DNA of 41,514 nt from assembly GCA_019311115.1 (NCBI GenBank), contig JAFDDB010000012.1, positions 1-41,514 on the forward strand, in the 5' to 3' direction. This document shows, one piece after another, positions 9,851 to 21,268 of this stretch. The DNA comes from Deltaproteobacteria bacterium. Lineage in GTDB: Bacteria > Myxococcota_A > UBA9160 > SZUA-336. Below the pieces are notes generated by a model. That model ran no database searches. It saw nothing but the letters and a program-made list of their open reading frames with translations, and was not told the DNA's origin. The position numbers and the translations under genes were made by a program. Each line of letters begins with the position of its first letter. Positions within the stretch are counted from its first letter, which is position 1.

Positions 9851-11644
9851 TTACAAGTGGTGAACTTGATTCCAGAGCTCTCTGCGCTCTACCGAGTTCT
9901 GCTGCTTTCTTTCCAGCAATGCGTCGAGTTCTGCGGCGTCATTGCAGGATTCAAGCCGTCCGGTGATGGACCGGGTCTCGCGGTCCAGGCTCTGGATCTT
10001 CAGGCGAGCGATGCAGTCGCCTACGGCGCGTTCTGCGAGCTCGCGACTGATCGGTTGCGCACGGGCGGCGATCTCGCCGAGCGCGCGCTTGAGCGGAACC
10101 GGCAGCTCGTCGGCAGAGGGCGAGAGCAGGCGTGGAATGGCTGCGTCTCCGTGCTCGTGCACGGCACGGCAGAGCGTGACCAGCAACGCCGCGCCTTCGC
10201 CGGGGGGCAAGGACGCGGCGTCGAGTGCGTCTACGCGGTCGACGAGTGCGGGATGCGTCGAGAGCGCGTCTACCAGCGTGCGCGTGATCGCGTCGAGCTG
10301 GACCGGGCGCACGGCCTCGACGTTGGAGGACGGCGGCGCGGGCTCGCGCGGACTGCGCTCGACCGGCCGCGCGTTGCGAAGCTCCTGCTCGACCGTGGTC
10401 GGGGTGAGCTCGAGCTGGCTGGCGATCTTGCGAACGTAGGTCTCGCGCTCGATCGCGCCGGGCAGCGCCGCGAGCAGCGGCGCCAGGTCGCGCGCGCGGT
10501 CTTCGGCATCCCAGGCGTGCCGGGCCGAGGCCATCAGCCGCCGGTCGATCAGGTGGTCGAGCAGCGGGACGGCGGCATCGACACAGGCGCGGAGCGACGC
10601 CTCGCCCTGCTCCGAGTCCATGACCAGGCTGTCGGGATCGGCGCCCGGCGGCAGGAACGCGGCCTTGACGCGCAGCCCCTCGGAGGAGAGCACCGGCAGC
10701 GAGCGCTCGGCGGCGCGCTGTCCCGCCTCGTCCCCGTCGAAGAGCAGGACGACGTCGCGGGTGTAGCGGCGCAGCCGGCGCGCGTGGTCCCGCGTCAGCG
10801 CGGTGCCGCAAGGGGCGACGCCCTCGGCGAGACCCGCCCGGTGGAGCGCGATCAGGTCGAAGTAGCCCTCGACCAGCACCGCCCGGCCCTTCTCGCGGAT
10901 GGCGTCCACGGCGAGCGCCAGGCCGAAGAGAACCCGGCCCTTGTGGTAGATCGGGCTGTCGGGAGTGTTCAGGTACTTGGGCTCATCCGAGCCCAGCGAG
11001 CGGCCGCCGAACCCGGCGATGCGCCCGCCCGGCTCGACGATGGGAAACACGATGCGGTCGCGGAACCGGTCGTAGTGACCGTCGCCGGTGCGCCGCTCAC
11101 CGATCAACCCGGCCTCGAGAGCCACGCCGGTGGGCTGGCTCACGCGGCCCAGGTGCTGGATCAGGCCGTCCCAGCCCGGCGGCGCAAAGCCGACCTGGAA
11201 GCGGTCGAGCAGGTCGGCGGGTACGCCGCGTCCGTCCAGGTAGGCGCGGGCGCTGCGGCCCGCGGCGCCGCGGAGCCCTGCGCGGAAGTACTCGAGCGCC
11301 TGTTCGTTGGCCTTGTACAGGGTGGCGAGGCGGCTGCCCTCCTCTCCGGTCTCCGGGATCTCGACGCCCGCCTGACGCGCCAGCTCGCGCACGGCCTCGG
11401 GGAAGGAGAGGTTGTCGTGGCGCATGAGGAAGCCGAAGACGTCGCCGCCCTCGCCGCAGCCGAAGCAGTGGAAGATCTGCTTCTCGGAATGGACGTGGAA
11501 CGAGGGCGTCTTCTCGGTGTGGAAGGGGCAGAGCCCCTTGTGGCTGCTGCCGGACTGCTTGAGCCCGACGTAGCGGCCGACGACCTCTACGACGTCCGTG
11601 CGCTGGCGCACCTGTTCGACGACGTGTTCCGGAATCCTTCCCAA
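9851..11644 (-). CDS. dnaG: DNA primase
   Basis: A 597-residue primase that makes RNA primers for replication. The CHC2 zinc-binding domain is at ~36-65 ([11 protein letters not shown] and [11 protein letters not shown]). The catalytic core has the Toprim motifs [12 protein letters not shown] and [12 protein letters not shown], whose acidic residues bind Mg. The C-terminal DnaB-binding region is divergent. The only suitable start is TTG at 11644 ([13 protein letters not shown]). The ribosome site is poor, which fits the low DnaG levels known from the E. coli operon. It lies 147 bp after rpsU, behind a strong hairpin. Confidence 0.97.
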   Translation of the reverse strand: MGRIPEHVVEQVRQRTDVVEVVGRYVGLKQSGSSHKGLCPFHTEKTPSFHVHSEKQIFHCFGCGEGGDVFGFLMRHDNLSFPEAVRELARQAGVEIPETGEEGSRLATLYKANEQALEYFRAGLRGAAGRSARAYLDGRGVPADLLDRFQVGFAPPGWDGLIQHLGRVSQPTGVALEAGLIGERRTGDGHYDRFRDRIVFPIVEPGGRIAGFGGRSLGSDEPKYLNTPDSPIYHKGRVLFGLALAVDAIREKGRAVLVEGYFDLIALHRAGLAEGVAPCGTALTRDHARRLRRYTRDVVLLFDGDEAGQRAAERSLPVLSSEGLRVKAAFLPPGADPDSLVMDSEQGEASLRACVDAAVPLLDHLIDRRLMASARHAWDAEDRARDLAPLLAALPGAIERETYVRKIASQLELTPTTVEQELRNARPVERSPREPAPPSSNVEAVRPVQLDAITRTLVDALSTHPALVDRVDALDAASLPPGEGAALLVTLCRAVHEHGDAAIPRLLSPSADELPVPLKRALGEIAARAQPISRELAERAVGDCIARLKIQSLDRETRSITGRLESCNDAAELDALLERKQQNSVERRELWNQVHHL

Positions 11645-11755
11645 ACCCGCTGAGCCCCCTGCGCCTCTCCCTGGCCAGCTCCCCGTAGCGTGCCTCCGGA
11701 TCGCGATGACCCGGCGGCGATGGAGCTGGCGGCGTTTCGGTCTCTGAACGCGACA

Positions 11756-11784
11756 AAGCCCGGCGTCCCGAGGACGCCGGGCTT
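11756..11784 (-). terminator. hairpin between rpsU and dnaG (attenuating terminator)
   Basis: A perfect 13-bp stem, AAGCCCGGCGTCC pairing with GGACGCCGGGCTT, with a 3-nt loop. It starts 7 bp after the rpsU stop and is followed leftward by a short TTTG tract. E. coli has a terminator at exactly this place in its rpsU-dnaG-rpoD operon, which keeps S21 high and primase low. The short T tract suggests partial termination. Confidence 0.8.
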
Positions 11785-11791
11785 CGACGAT

Positions 11792-11986
11792 CTAGCGCTC
11801 CGCCCGAAGCTTCTTGATCAGCCGCTTGCGCGCGGCGATCGCCTTCTTCTTGCGGCGAACGCTTGGCTTCTCGTAGTGCTCGCGCCGGCGAAGCTCGTAC
11901 ATGATGCCCGCCTTCTCACACGACTTCTTGAAGCGCTTGAGCGCTCCCTCGAAGCTCTCGTTCTCCTTCAGCTTGACTCCAGGCAG
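11792..11986 (-). CDS. rpsU: 30S ribosomal protein S21, CTG start
   Basis: A 64-residue bS21. The sequence (x)[18 protein letters not shown], then [20 protein letters not shown] and a Lys/Arg-rich tail, is a full-length match to the family, which begins MPGVKV. The codon in the Met position is CTG (11986-11984). The next upstream in-frame codons are GTT, TTC, GGG and GAG, then TAG, so no ATG, GTG or TTG start is possible. An AGGAGGGG Shine-Dalgarno lies 6 nt upstream. First gene of the macromolecular synthesis operon. Confidence 0.93.
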   Translation of the reverse strand: MPGVKLKENESFEGALKRFKKSCEKAGIMYELRRREHYEKPSVRRKKKAIAARKRLIKKLRAER

Positions 11987-12164
11987 AACGAACCCCTCCT
12001 AGTCGGACTTGCTGTGTGTCGAACCTGCAAACGAAAAACTACGAACCTGACCTACCTGATAGTGGGAACGGATGCTGGCTTACCCAGCCCCCGGGCCGCC
12101 CTGGGGGGACGGCGGCCTCGTCCACAGCCTGCGGTTCCGGCGAGTTCTCCCGAGCTGTTGCCGC

Positions 12165-12193
12165 ATCCTACCTGTTTCCGAAAAGACAAACAA
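12165..12193 (-). promoter_or_regulatory. candidate sigma-70 promoter for rpsU-dnaG-rpoD (inner)
   Basis: On the minus strand, TTGTTT (12193-12188) and TAGGAT (12170-12165) are separated by exactly 17 bp. Each box matches the consensus at 4 of 6 positions. It lies in the AT-richest part of the rpsU upstream region. Confidence 0.5.
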
Positions 12194-12227
12194 AACCGGG
12201 CACTTGAACCGTTGACTGCGACGGCGG

Positions 12228-12256
12228 AAACTAGCACGCCCTCCACAGTGACGCAA
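12228..12256 (-). promoter_or_regulatory. candidate sigma-70 promoter for rpsU-dnaG-rpoD (outer)
   Basis: On the minus strand, TTGCGT (12256-12251) and TAGTTT (12233-12228) have 17-bp spacing. It lies 63 bp upstream of the inner candidate. Either or both could drive the operon. Confidence 0.4.
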
Positions 12257-12303
12257 CTCACAGGGCCCGGTCGCGAGTCCAGCAGGCATCTAATTGGTCG
12301 GAC

Positions 12304-13101
12304 CTAGGACCTCGCCGGTGGCGTGGTTTCGTCGACAGGTCGGACCCTTACGCCCTTCTCTGCCAGGTAGCGCTTTGCCTCGGGCACGTCGTGCGTCCCG
12401 AAGTGGAAGATGCTCGCGGCGAGCACCGCAGACGCGCCGGCGTCGAGACCCTGGCGCAGGTGCTCGAGCGTCCCGACGCCGCCCGACGCGATCACGGGAA
12501 TCCGCACCGCCTGGCTCACCGCCCGGGTCAGGTCCAGGTCGTAGCCGACCCGGGTGCCGTCCCGATCCATGCTGGTCAGCAGGATCTCGCCGGCGCCCAA
12601 CGCCTCGACACGGCGCGCCCACTCGATCGCGTCGAGCCCGGTCGCCTCGCGGCCACCGTGGGTGTAGACCTCCCAGCCGGTTTCGGGGCGCTCGGCATCG
12701 CGCCGGCGCGCGTCGATCGCCACGATCAGGTTGGCGGATCCGAGGCGTTCCGCAGCCTCGGCGACCAGCTCGGGCCGCTCGACCGCTGCGGTGTTGACCG
12801 AGACCTTGTCGGCCCCGGCTTGGAGGAGCGCGCGAATGTCCCCGACCGAGCGCACGCCACCCCCCACCGAGAAGGGGATCGTGATGCGGTCGGCCGTGCG
12901 TGCGACCAGGTCCAGGATGGTGCCGCGGCGCTCGTGTGACGCAGTGATGTCCAGGAAGCAGAGCTCGTCCGCGCCCTGCGCGTCGTAGGCCTCTGCGGCC
13001 TCGACGGGGTCGCCCGCGTCACGCAGGTCGAGGAACTTCACGCCCTTCACGACGCGACCGTCCTTCACGTCGAGGCACGGGATGATGCGCTTGGTCAGCA
13101 C
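12304..13101 (-). CDS. hisF: imidazole glycerol phosphate synthase cyclase subunit
   Basis: A 265-residue (beta-alpha)8 barrel. With HisH it converts PRFAR plus ammonia to IGP and AICAR in histidine biosynthesis. The catalytic Asp11 is in [11 protein letters not shown], and the second catalytic Asp is in [11 protein letters not shown]. Phosphate-binding loops are SVGGGVRS and [11 protein letters not shown] start at 13101, overlapping the hisA stop by 7 bp, which indicates translational coupling. Last gene of the his cluster. Confidence 0.97.
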   Translation of the reverse strand: MLTKRIIPCLDVKDGRVVKGVKFLDLRDAGDPVEAAEAYDAQGADELCFLDITASHERRGTILDLVARTADRITIPFSVGGGVRSVGDIRALLQAGADKVSVNTAAVERPELVAEAAERLGSANLIVAIDARRRDAERPETGWEVYTHGGREATGLDAIEWARRVEALGAGEILLTSMDRDGTRVGYDLDLTRAVSQAVRIPVIASGGVGTLEHLRQGLDAGASAVLAASIFHFGTHDVPEAKRYLAEKGVRVRPVDETTPPARS

Positions 13102-13820
13102 GCCGCCACCTCGCGCAGGGCGGTCTCGAGGTCGACGTCGCCCGTGTACAGCGCCCGGCCCACGATCGTGCCGGAAATGACGCGGGTCCGGGCCAGTGCG
13201 ACCAGGTCTTCCACCGAGCTGACGCCCCCCGACGCGATCACCGGCAGCCGGGTCTTGGACGCCAGCGCCTGCGTGGCCTCGACGTTCGGCCCCTCGAGCA
13301 TGCCGTCCCGACTGATGTCCGTGTATACGATTCCCCCCAAAGGGAGGCCCTCGAACTGCGCGAGCACGTCGAGCACCGTGACTTCGGCGATCTCGGTCCA
13401 GCCGTGCGTGGCCACGCGGCCATCCCGCGCGTCCAGGCCGAGCACGACGCGGCCGGGAAAGCGCTCGGACGCAGCCGCCAGCAGGTCCGGATCGGCGAGC
13501 GCGGCCGTGCCCAGGATGACGCGGTCGATCCCCAGCTCCAGCAGGGCTTCGACGCGCTCCAGGCTGCGGATGCCGCCGCCCAGCTGCACCGGCACCGGTC
13601 CGGCCGCGTCGACGATGCTGCGGATGGCGTCTCCGGCCTGCGTCACGCCGTCACGAGCGCCCTCCAGGTCGACCACGTGCAGTCGCGCCGCGCCCCCCTC
13701 CAGGAAGCGTCCGGCTGCGCGGGCGGGGTCCGACTCGTAGACCGTCTCGCGCGCGTAGTCGCCCTGCGTCAGGCGCACGACCTGGCCGCCGCGCAGGTCG
13801 AGCGCGGGGATCACTTCCAT
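13095..13820 (-). CDS. hisA: ProFAR isomerase
   Basis: A 241-residue (beta-alpha)8 barrel that isomerises ProFAR to PRFAR, the step before HisF/HisH. The ATG at 13820 gives [15 protein letters not shown], with catalytic Asp8. The second catalytic Asp is in [15 protein letters not shown]. The phosphate loops are QLGGGIRS and IASGGVSS. It overlaps the lipoprotein gene by 10 bp upstream and hisF by 7 bp downstream. A longer frame upstream is not supported by the family. Confidence 0.96.
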   Translation of the reverse strand: MEVIPALDLRGGQVVRLTQGDYARETVYESDPARAAGRFLEGGAARLHVVDLEGARDGVTQAGDAIRSIVDAAGPVPVQLGGGIRSLERVEALLELGIDRVILGTAALADPDLLAAASERFPGRVVLGLDARDGRVATHGWTEIAEVTVLDVLAQFEGLPLGGIVYTDISRDGMLEGPNVEATQALASKTRLPVIASGGVSSVEDLVALARTRVISGTIVGRALYTGDVDLETALREVAAC

Positions 13821-14452
13821 GACGCACGAGGTCCGGGAAGCTCTTCGATCAGCGCCCGCGCGCCGTACTGGGCGAGCGCCTCGGCCGTCACCCACTGAAA
13901 GCGGCGCGACCGGGCTCGGGCGAACGAGAGAGGGTCGTCACTGATGCTCTGCTGGCGCTCGTCGTACGTGCCCCGCCAGATCACCAGCCCGTCCGCGCCG
14001 CGCAGCTCGAGCGTGAAGGTGACCGCCGCAGGCCGGCTGGCCCCGCGGGGACCTCCCTCGCGCTGGTTGAAACGGCTGACCGAGCCCTGCAGGACGGCCT
14101 GCACGCCAAAGGTCCGGTTCAGCCGCACGTTCCGATCGATGAGACTCTCGTCGGGGACGGCCGCGAGGGCGATGGTGACCTCGCCCGGAGGCACGACATC
14201 GAAGGTGCGAAGCTCGTTCAACGCGTCGAGAACCCGCGCCGTCACCAGCTGCGCCGCCAGCTCGCGCGTCACGCCGCGCTCGCCGCGGAAGCGCGGCGCC
14301 GGCTCGACGGGGACCAGCGCCAGCTTGGTGAGTGGCGCGGCCGCCGAGTGCGCGACCCTCTCGGTCCGGATCGGCGTCGAGCAGGCGAGCAGGACCAGCC
14401 CGAGCAGGACCCACCGGCTGCCCTGGATCGCGGGGACGTTCAGGGGGACCAT
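13811..14452 (-). CDS. predicted lipoprotein inside the his cluster
   Basis: 213 residues. A signal peptide ends in the lipobox VLLAC, with the lipidated Cys at 24. The body begins KLALVPVEPAPRF and contains FGVQAVLQGSVSRF and ADGLVIWRGTYDE. This pattern of strands resembles small CsgG/LpoB/TolB-N-like envelope lipoproteins, but the family is not certain. It overlaps hisH by 13 bp and hisA by 10 bp, so it is firmly embedded in the operon despite having no obvious role in histidine synthesis. Confidence 0.8.
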   Translation of the reverse strand: MVPLNVPAIQGSRWVLLGLVLLACSTPIRTERVAHSAAAPLTKLALVPVEPAPRFRGERGVTRELAAQLVTARVLDALNELRTFDVVPPGEVTIALAAVPDESLIDRNVRLNRTFGVQAVLQGSVSRFNQREGGPRGASRPAAVTFTLELRGADGLVIWRGTYDERQQSISDDPLSFARARSRRFQWVTAEALAQYGARALIEELPGPRASWK

Positions 14453-15054
14453 CGGCAGTACCTCTCGAGCATCGCGAGGCCCGCGCGCTGGCTCTTTTCA
14501 GGGTGGAACTGTACGGCCACGCTCGCGTCCCGGCCCACGGCCGACGCGAAGCGCTCGCCATACTCGGTGGTGCCGACGACCCAGGGCTCCGGCACGTCGG
14601 TCGGGTGGTACGAGTGCACGAAGTAGAAGTATCCCCCCTGGACCACCGGATGGGGGTGCTCGATCTCGATCGTGTTCCATCCCATGTGGGGCACCGCCAG
14701 GCCGAGCGAGTCCGGAAACCGCGTCACGCGGCCCGGAACCAGCCCCAGGCAGCTCGCGTCGCCCTCTTCGGTCCGCTCGAAGAGCACCTGCAAGCCGACG
14801 CAGAGCCCCAGGTAGGGCCGACCCTGGCGGAACCGCTCGCGCAGCGCCTCGGCGAGCCCCGCGGCCTCGAGCGCGCTCATCGCGTCTCCCGCCGCACCCG
14901 CCCCCGGTACGACCACGCGGCCGGCGCTGCGGACCTCGTCCGGATCGACGGACAGGCGCGGCTTCCCGCCCACGCGCTCGAAAGCGCGCGCGACGCTGCG
15001 CACATTGCCCATGCCGTAGTCGACCAGGACGATCTCGGGGGACGGCTCGCTCAA
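14440..15054 (-). CDS. hisH: imidazole glycerol phosphate synthase glutaminase subunit
   Basis: A 204-residue class I glutamine amidotransferase that supplies ammonia to HisF. The nucleophile Cys85 is in YLGLCVGLQVLFE, and the His184/Glu186 pair is in VQFHPEKS near the C-terminus. The N-terminus VLVDYGMGNVRSV is typical. The start is TTG at 15054, overlapping the hisB stop (TTGA). The lipoprotein gene separates it from hisA. Confidence 0.96.
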   Translation of the reverse strand: MSEPSPEIVLVDYGMGNVRSVARAFERVGGKPRLSVDPDEVRSAGRVVVPGAGAAGDAMSALEAAGLAEALRERFRQGRPYLGLCVGLQVLFERTEEGDASCLGLVPGRVTRFPDSLGLAVPHMGWNTIEIEHPHPVVQGGYFYFVHSYHPTDVPEPWVVGTTEYGERFASAVGRDASVAVQFHPEKSQRAGLAMLERYCRWSP

Positions 15055-15638
15055 AGAGATCCCTTGGTCGAGAGGGCGCCCTCGAGCCGCGGATCCGTTT
15101 GCGTGGCCTGGTCGAGCGCGCGCCCGAGCCCCTTGAATATCGCCTCCACCGAGTGGTGGACGTTGTGGCCGTACACGAGCTGCACGTGCAGGTCCACGCC
15201 GCCGTTCGTGGTGAGCGCGTACAGGAAGTCCTCGACCAGCGCGGCGTCGAACTGGCCCACCCAGTCGCGGGAGAGCGCCACGCCGTACACGAGGTAGGGG
15301 CGGTTCGACAGGTCCAGGTCGACCTGCACCAGCACGTCGGCCATGGGCACGCGCGACGAGCCGAAGCGCGCCAGCCCCGAGCCGTCGCCGACCGCCTCGC
15401 GCAGAGCCTGGCCGAGCACGATTCCCACGTCCTCGACCGTGTGGTGCTGGTCGACCTCCAAGTCACCGGTCGCGCGCACCTTCAGGTCGAAGAACCCGTG
15501 GCGCGAGAACGAGTCGAGCAGGTGATCGAAGAACGGCACGCCCGTCTGCGCGTCGCAGGTTCCGCTGCCGTCGAGCGTCAACTCGACCTCGATCTCGGTC
15601 TCGCGCGTCTTGCGCTTGATGCTCGCCTTGCGCTTCAT
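15051..15638 (-). CDS. hisB: imidazoleglycerol-phosphate dehydratase
   Basis: A 195-residue monofunctional IGPD that dehydrates IGP to imidazole-acetol phosphate. The metal-binding motifs are FFDHLLDSFSRHGFFDL and DLEVDQHHTVEDVG, with a second His cluster in the C-terminal half (YGHNVHHSVEAIFK). It has no HisN phosphatase domain, unlike the E. coli fusion. ATG at 15638 overlaps the hisD stop (ATGA). Confidence 0.96.
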   Translation of the reverse strand: MKRKASIKRKTRETEIEVELTLDGSGTCDAQTGVPFFDHLLDSFSRHGFFDLKVRATGDLEVDQHHTVEDVGIVLGQALREAVGDGSGLARFGSSRVPMADVLVQVDLDLSNRPYLVYGVALSRDWVGQFDAALVEDFLYALTTNGGVDLHVQLVYGHNVHHSVEAIFKGLGRALDQATQTDPRLEGALSTKGSL

Positions 15639-16936
15639 GACTCGTCCCCTTCCGTGCGAAGACGCACGGCTGCTGCGTGTGCGTACAGACCCTCGAGCTC
15701 CGCGAGCCGGATGGCGTCGTCCGCGACCCGCCGCAGGCCCTCGCGCGAGAACTCGATCACGCTGGTGCGCTTCAGGAAGTCCTCGACGCCGACCACCGAG
15801 AAGAAGCGCGCCGTCCCCCCCGTCGGCAGCACGTGGCTCGGTCCCGCGACGTAATCGCCCAGCGGGACGGGGCTGTACGGCCCGAGGAAGACCGCGCCGG
15901 CGTGCTCGATGCGGTCGAGCCAGCGCGCGGAGTCCTCGACGTAGAGCTGCACGTGCTCGGCGGCGTAACGGTTCGCCAGGTCACAGGCCTCGTCGAGGTC
16001 GCGCACCCGGATGGCGGCGCTGCGGTCGCCGAGCGAGGCGCGGATGATGTCGGCCCGTGGCTGGTCCGGAATCCGGCGGGCGAGCTCGGCCTCGACATCG
16101 TCGAGGAGCGCCGCGCTGGGCGTCACCAGCACGACGCTCGCAAGCTCCTCGTGCTCGGCCTGTGCCAGCAGGTCGGCCGCCAGGAACGCGGGTGATGCGC
16201 CCTCTTCGGCGACGATCAGCACCTCGCTCGGACCGGCCTCGGAGTCGATGGCGACTTCGCCGAAGACCAGGCGCTTCGCGGTCTGCACCCACACCGAGCC
16301 GGGCCCCACGATCTTGTCGACGCGCGCGACGCGCTCGGTGCCGTACGCCAGCGCGGCCACGGCCTGCGCGCCGCCGGCGCGGAGCAGGCGCTGTACGCCG
16401 GAGAGCCGGGCGGCCTCGAGCATGGCGGGGTGCGTGACGATGCCGGACGTCGCCATGACCAGGTCGGGCACCCCGGCGACCGACGCGGGCATCGCGAGCA
16501 TGAGCACGGTCGAGGCGAGCGGCGCCTTGGCGGCGGGCGCGTAGATGGCGACGGAGCTGAGCGGGCGCACGCGCTGGCCCAGTCGCTCGCCGTCGCGCTC
16601 GGTCATCCACGACTCGGGCACGCGCTCGGCGTGGAAGCGCCGGATGCGCTCCGCCGCGCGGACGAACGCTTCGCGTGCTTCGACCTCGAGGCCGGCGGCG
16701 CCCTTCTCGATCTGCTCGGGGCCCCACACCAGATCGTCCGGCTCGATGCGCACGCCGTCATAGCGCTCGACGGCCTCGACCACGGCGTCGTCGCCGCGCT
16801 GGCGCACGTCCTCGATGATCTCGCTGACGCGAAGCTCGACCGCGGCCTTGTCGTGCACGCGGCGGCGCTCGAGACGCTCGAACTCGGCCGCGAAGCCGGC
16901 GTCGCTCGCGTCGAGGCGGCGAAGGGGCGTGGCCAT
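15635..16936 (-). CDS. hisD: histidinol dehydrogenase
   Basis: A 433-residue Zn/NAD enzyme that performs the last two oxidations to histidine. Motifs seen: KIVGPGSVWVQTAKR, AGPSEVLIVAEEGASPA, LLAQAEHEELASVV (zinc-site Gln and His) and YVAGPSHVLPTGGTARF. The ATG at 16936 follows the murA stop by 2 bp. In many delta-type genomes hisG lies between murA and hisD; here it is absent. Confidence 0.96.
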   Translation of the reverse strand: MATPLRRLDASDAGFAAEFERLERRRVHDKAAVELRVSEIIEDVRQRGDDAVVEAVERYDGVRIEPDDLVWGPEQIEKGAAGLEVEAREAFVRAAERIRRFHAERVPESWMTERDGERLGQRVRPLSSVAIYAPAAKAPLASTVLMLAMPASVAGVPDLVMATSGIVTHPAMLEAARLSGVQRLLRAGGAQAVAALAYGTERVARVDKIVGPGSVWVQTAKRLVFGEVAIDSEAGPSEVLIVAEEGASPAFLAADLLAQAEHEELASVVLVTPSAALLDDVEAELARRIPDQPRADIIRASLGDRSAAIRVRDLDEACDLANRYAAEHVQLYVEDSARWLDRIEHAGAVFLGPYSPVPLGDYVAGPSHVLPTGGTARFFSVVGVEDFLKRTSVIEFSREGLRRVADDAIRLAELEGLYAHAAAVRLRTEGDES

Positions 16937-16938
16937 GG

Positions 16939-18194
<1,256 letters not shown>

Positions 18195-18195
<1 letters not shown>

Positions 18196-19072
18196 CAGCT
18201 CTTCCCCGCTTCCACGGTCTCGACCGCCGCCTGGCCGTAGCGCGCCACGGCGACGCGGTCGATCCCCGCCAGGTCCGGGCAGAGCGCGGTGTCGGCCGCA
18301 CCCGCTGAGCGCATCGCCTCGATCACCGCGTCGCCCTGCCCGGCGCCGATCTCGAGCAGCAGCCAGCCGCCCGGACGGAGTACGCCAGGTGCCGCCTCGA
18401 CGAGCCGGCGGATCAGGTCGAGTCCGTCCTCGCCGCCGTCGAGCGCAGCGCGTGGCTCGTGTTGCACCTCGGGCGGCAACGACGGCAGGTCGGCCGTGCG
18501 GATGTACGGTGGGTTCGAGACCAGCACGTCGAAGTCCGAGCCGATCCGCTCGGTCGCGTCGGCGCAGCGCAGGTCGCAGCGGTCGCCAACGCCAAGACTC
18601 GCCAGGTTCTCGCGCGCCAGCTCGACCGCCTCGGGCGATGTGTCGGTGGCGACGATCTCGGCCTCCGGAAGCTCGAGCGCCAACGCGGCCGAGATCGCGC
18701 CGCTGCCGACGCCGACCTCGGCGATGCGGCGCGGCTCCCGTGCCAGAGTCTCGCGCACCAGCGTCTCGGTCTCGGGACGCGGCACCAGCACGGCCTCGTT
18801 CACCTTGAAGGTCTGCGACCAGAACTCGCGGGTCCCCGTCAGGTAGGCCACGGGCGGCCGCTTCTGCGCCCGCTCGCGCACCAGCTCGCGGAAGCGATCG
18901 CGCTCGGCCGCTTCGACCGGCCGGTCGAACGCGGTGTACAGCTCGATGCGCGCCACGCCGAGCGCGTACGCCAGCAGGATCTCCGCGTCGAGACGCGGCG
19001 ATGGAATGCCGTTGTCCTTGAAGTAACCCGTCGTCCAGCGCACCAGCTCGAGCGGGGTCCATACCTTGTCGC

Positions 19073-19076
<4 letters not shown>
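18195..19076 (-). CDS. prmC: peptide chain release factor N5-glutamine methyltransferase
   Basis: 293 residues. It methylates the Gln of the GGQ motif in release factors. An N-terminal helical substrate domain is followed by a SAM-binding fold, with [10 protein letters not shown] at 120-129 and the substrate-Gln motif NPPY at 188-191. It is directly downstream of its target gene prfA (ATGA overlap), the usual pairing. Confidence 0.97.
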
Positions 19077-20143
<1,067 letters not shown>

Positions 20144-20247
20144 GGAGGGCCTCCCGAGCCTGCCCCGCCGGATTCCGGGCGCGCGCGTGCTCCGGGCGCA
20201 CGGCCGGCCTGGGGCGGGCGCGTGCTAATGGTGCTGGAGAAGGGGCG

Positions 20248-20268
20248 AAAAACCCCGTGGAAACGGGG
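20248..20268 (-). terminator. intrinsic terminator after rpmE
   Basis: On the minus strand, CCCCGT (20268-20263 complement) pairs with ACGGGG around a 4-nt loop, followed directly by TTTTT (20252-20248). It lies 33 bp past the rpmE stop and separates rpmE from prfA. Confidence 0.85.
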
Positions 20269-20301
20269 GGGTCCGCTCGCCGGTGCGGGGGGCGCCGGGC
20301 G

Positions 20302-20508
20302 TCACTTGGCGTTCCTCGCGTAGCGGCGGTTGAAGCGCTCGACCTTGCCCGCGCTGTCGACCAGCTTCTGCTTGCCCGTGTAGAACGGGTGGCAGTTCGA
20401 GCAGATCTCGACCCGGATCTCGGCCTTGGTCGACCGCGTCGCGAACTCGTTGCCGCAGGCGCAGTGCACCTTGGCGACCACGTATTCCGGGTGGATGTCG
20501 GGCTTCAT
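20302..20508 (-). CDS. rpmE: 50S ribosomal protein L31 (zinc-binding type)
   Basis: A 68-residue bL31: [20 protein letters not shown], then [15 protein letters not shown]. Four cysteines (16, 18, 36, 39) form the zinc site of the C+ type, so the protein should serve as a zinc reservoir under replete conditions. ATG at 20508. It is followed by its own intrinsic terminator. Confidence 0.97.
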   Translation of the reverse strand: MKPDIHPEYVVAKVHCACGNEFATRSTKAEIRVEICSNCHPFYTGKQKLVDSAGKVERFNRRYARNAK

Positions 20509-20602
20509 GAGAAGGGGCACGGTAGCGGAGGAGGGGCCGGAGCTGCAACCCGCCGGAATTCCGGGGAATCGGGGACGCTGGCCGCGCGTGACCGGACCGG
20601 CC

Positions 20603-21268
20603 TCAGGCCCCCGGCGCGACCGGGCCGGGGGGCATGCGGATCCAGTGCAGCATGCGCCGGCCGGACCCGTCGCGCCGGTAGCTCGCATACCGATCCGGGT
20701 GACAGTGCGTGCACTCCCCGACACGCTGGATGCGGTCGCCGGAGACGCCGCTCCGCACGAGCTGACGGCGGTTGAGCTCGAAGAGGTCCAGCTGGTAGTG
20801 GCCGGGCCGCCCGGGGGCCAGCACGCGATCGTCTCGCACGGCCTGGCGCACCGGCTCGTCGACCTCGTAGCAGCACGGACCGATGTGCGGGCCGATCGCG
20901 ACGACGAGCGCGTCGGGCATCACGTGGAGGGCCGAGCAGAGGCCCGCGACCGCGGTCTCCGCCATGCGCGCCGCGCTGCCCCGCCAGCCGGCGTGCACGG
21001 CCGCGACTCCGCGGAGCCCGCCGTCCGCGATCAGCAGCGGGACGCAGTCCGCCGTCCGCACGCCGACGGCGGCGCCCGGCTCCGCGGTGTAGAGCGCGTC
21101 GGCTTCTACCTCTTCCAGCACGGGGGCCTCGACCAGGGCCGTGCCGTGCACCTGACGTGCGAGCGAGAGCGACGCCACCTGCGCGCGGTCGGAGTCGATC
21201 TCCCCGAACCCGTGCTCGATCCCCAGCTCGGACAGGGCCGGGCACCGCTCGAAGACTCCATCGCTCAC
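20603..21268 (-). CDS. pgeF: PgeF/YfiH-type multicopper-like purine nucleoside enzyme
   Basis: 221 residues of the DUF152/LACC1 family, reported to act on purine nucleosides and as a peptidoglycan editing factor. The zinc site is visible: His41 in RQVHGT, Cys75 in [10 protein letters not shown] and His92 in [18 protein letters not shown] and the C-terminal [16 protein letters not shown] are also typical. GTG start at 21268, overlapping the rluD stop (GTGA). Confidence 0.95.
   Translation of the reverse strand: MSDGVFERCPALSELGIEHGFGEIDSDRAQVASLSLARQVHGTALVEAPVLEEVEADALYTAEPGAAVGVRTADCVPLLIADGGLRGVAAVHAGWRGSAARMAETAVAGLCSALHVMPDALVVAIGPHIGPCCYEVDEPVRQAVRDDRVLAPGRPGHYQLDLFELNRRQLVRSGVSGDRIQRVGECTHCHPDRYASYRRDGSGRRMLHWIRMPPGPVAPGA

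Larger units (their letters stand above)
11987..12303 (-). other. rpsU 5' leader and promoter region, no gene
   Basis: 317 bp between hisF and rpsU with no credible coding frame. It holds two candidate sigma-70 promoters pointing at rpsU and a GC-rich hairpin (GGCCGCC at 12094-12100 pairing with GGCGGCC at 12111-12117). The inner promoter would give a leader of roughly 170 nt, long for a ribosomal gene. No terminator for the his cluster is visible here, so some read-through into rpsU is possible. Confidence 0.6.

Noticed and set aside
9857-11653. 598-codon open frame on the plus strand across dnaG
   Set aside because: Antisense shadow of dnaG, no recognisable protein.
13821-13895. Upstream extension of hisA
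   Set aside because: The extra 25 residues are not family-like and overlap the lipoprotein coding sequence further; the ATG at 13820 fits the hisA N-terminus.
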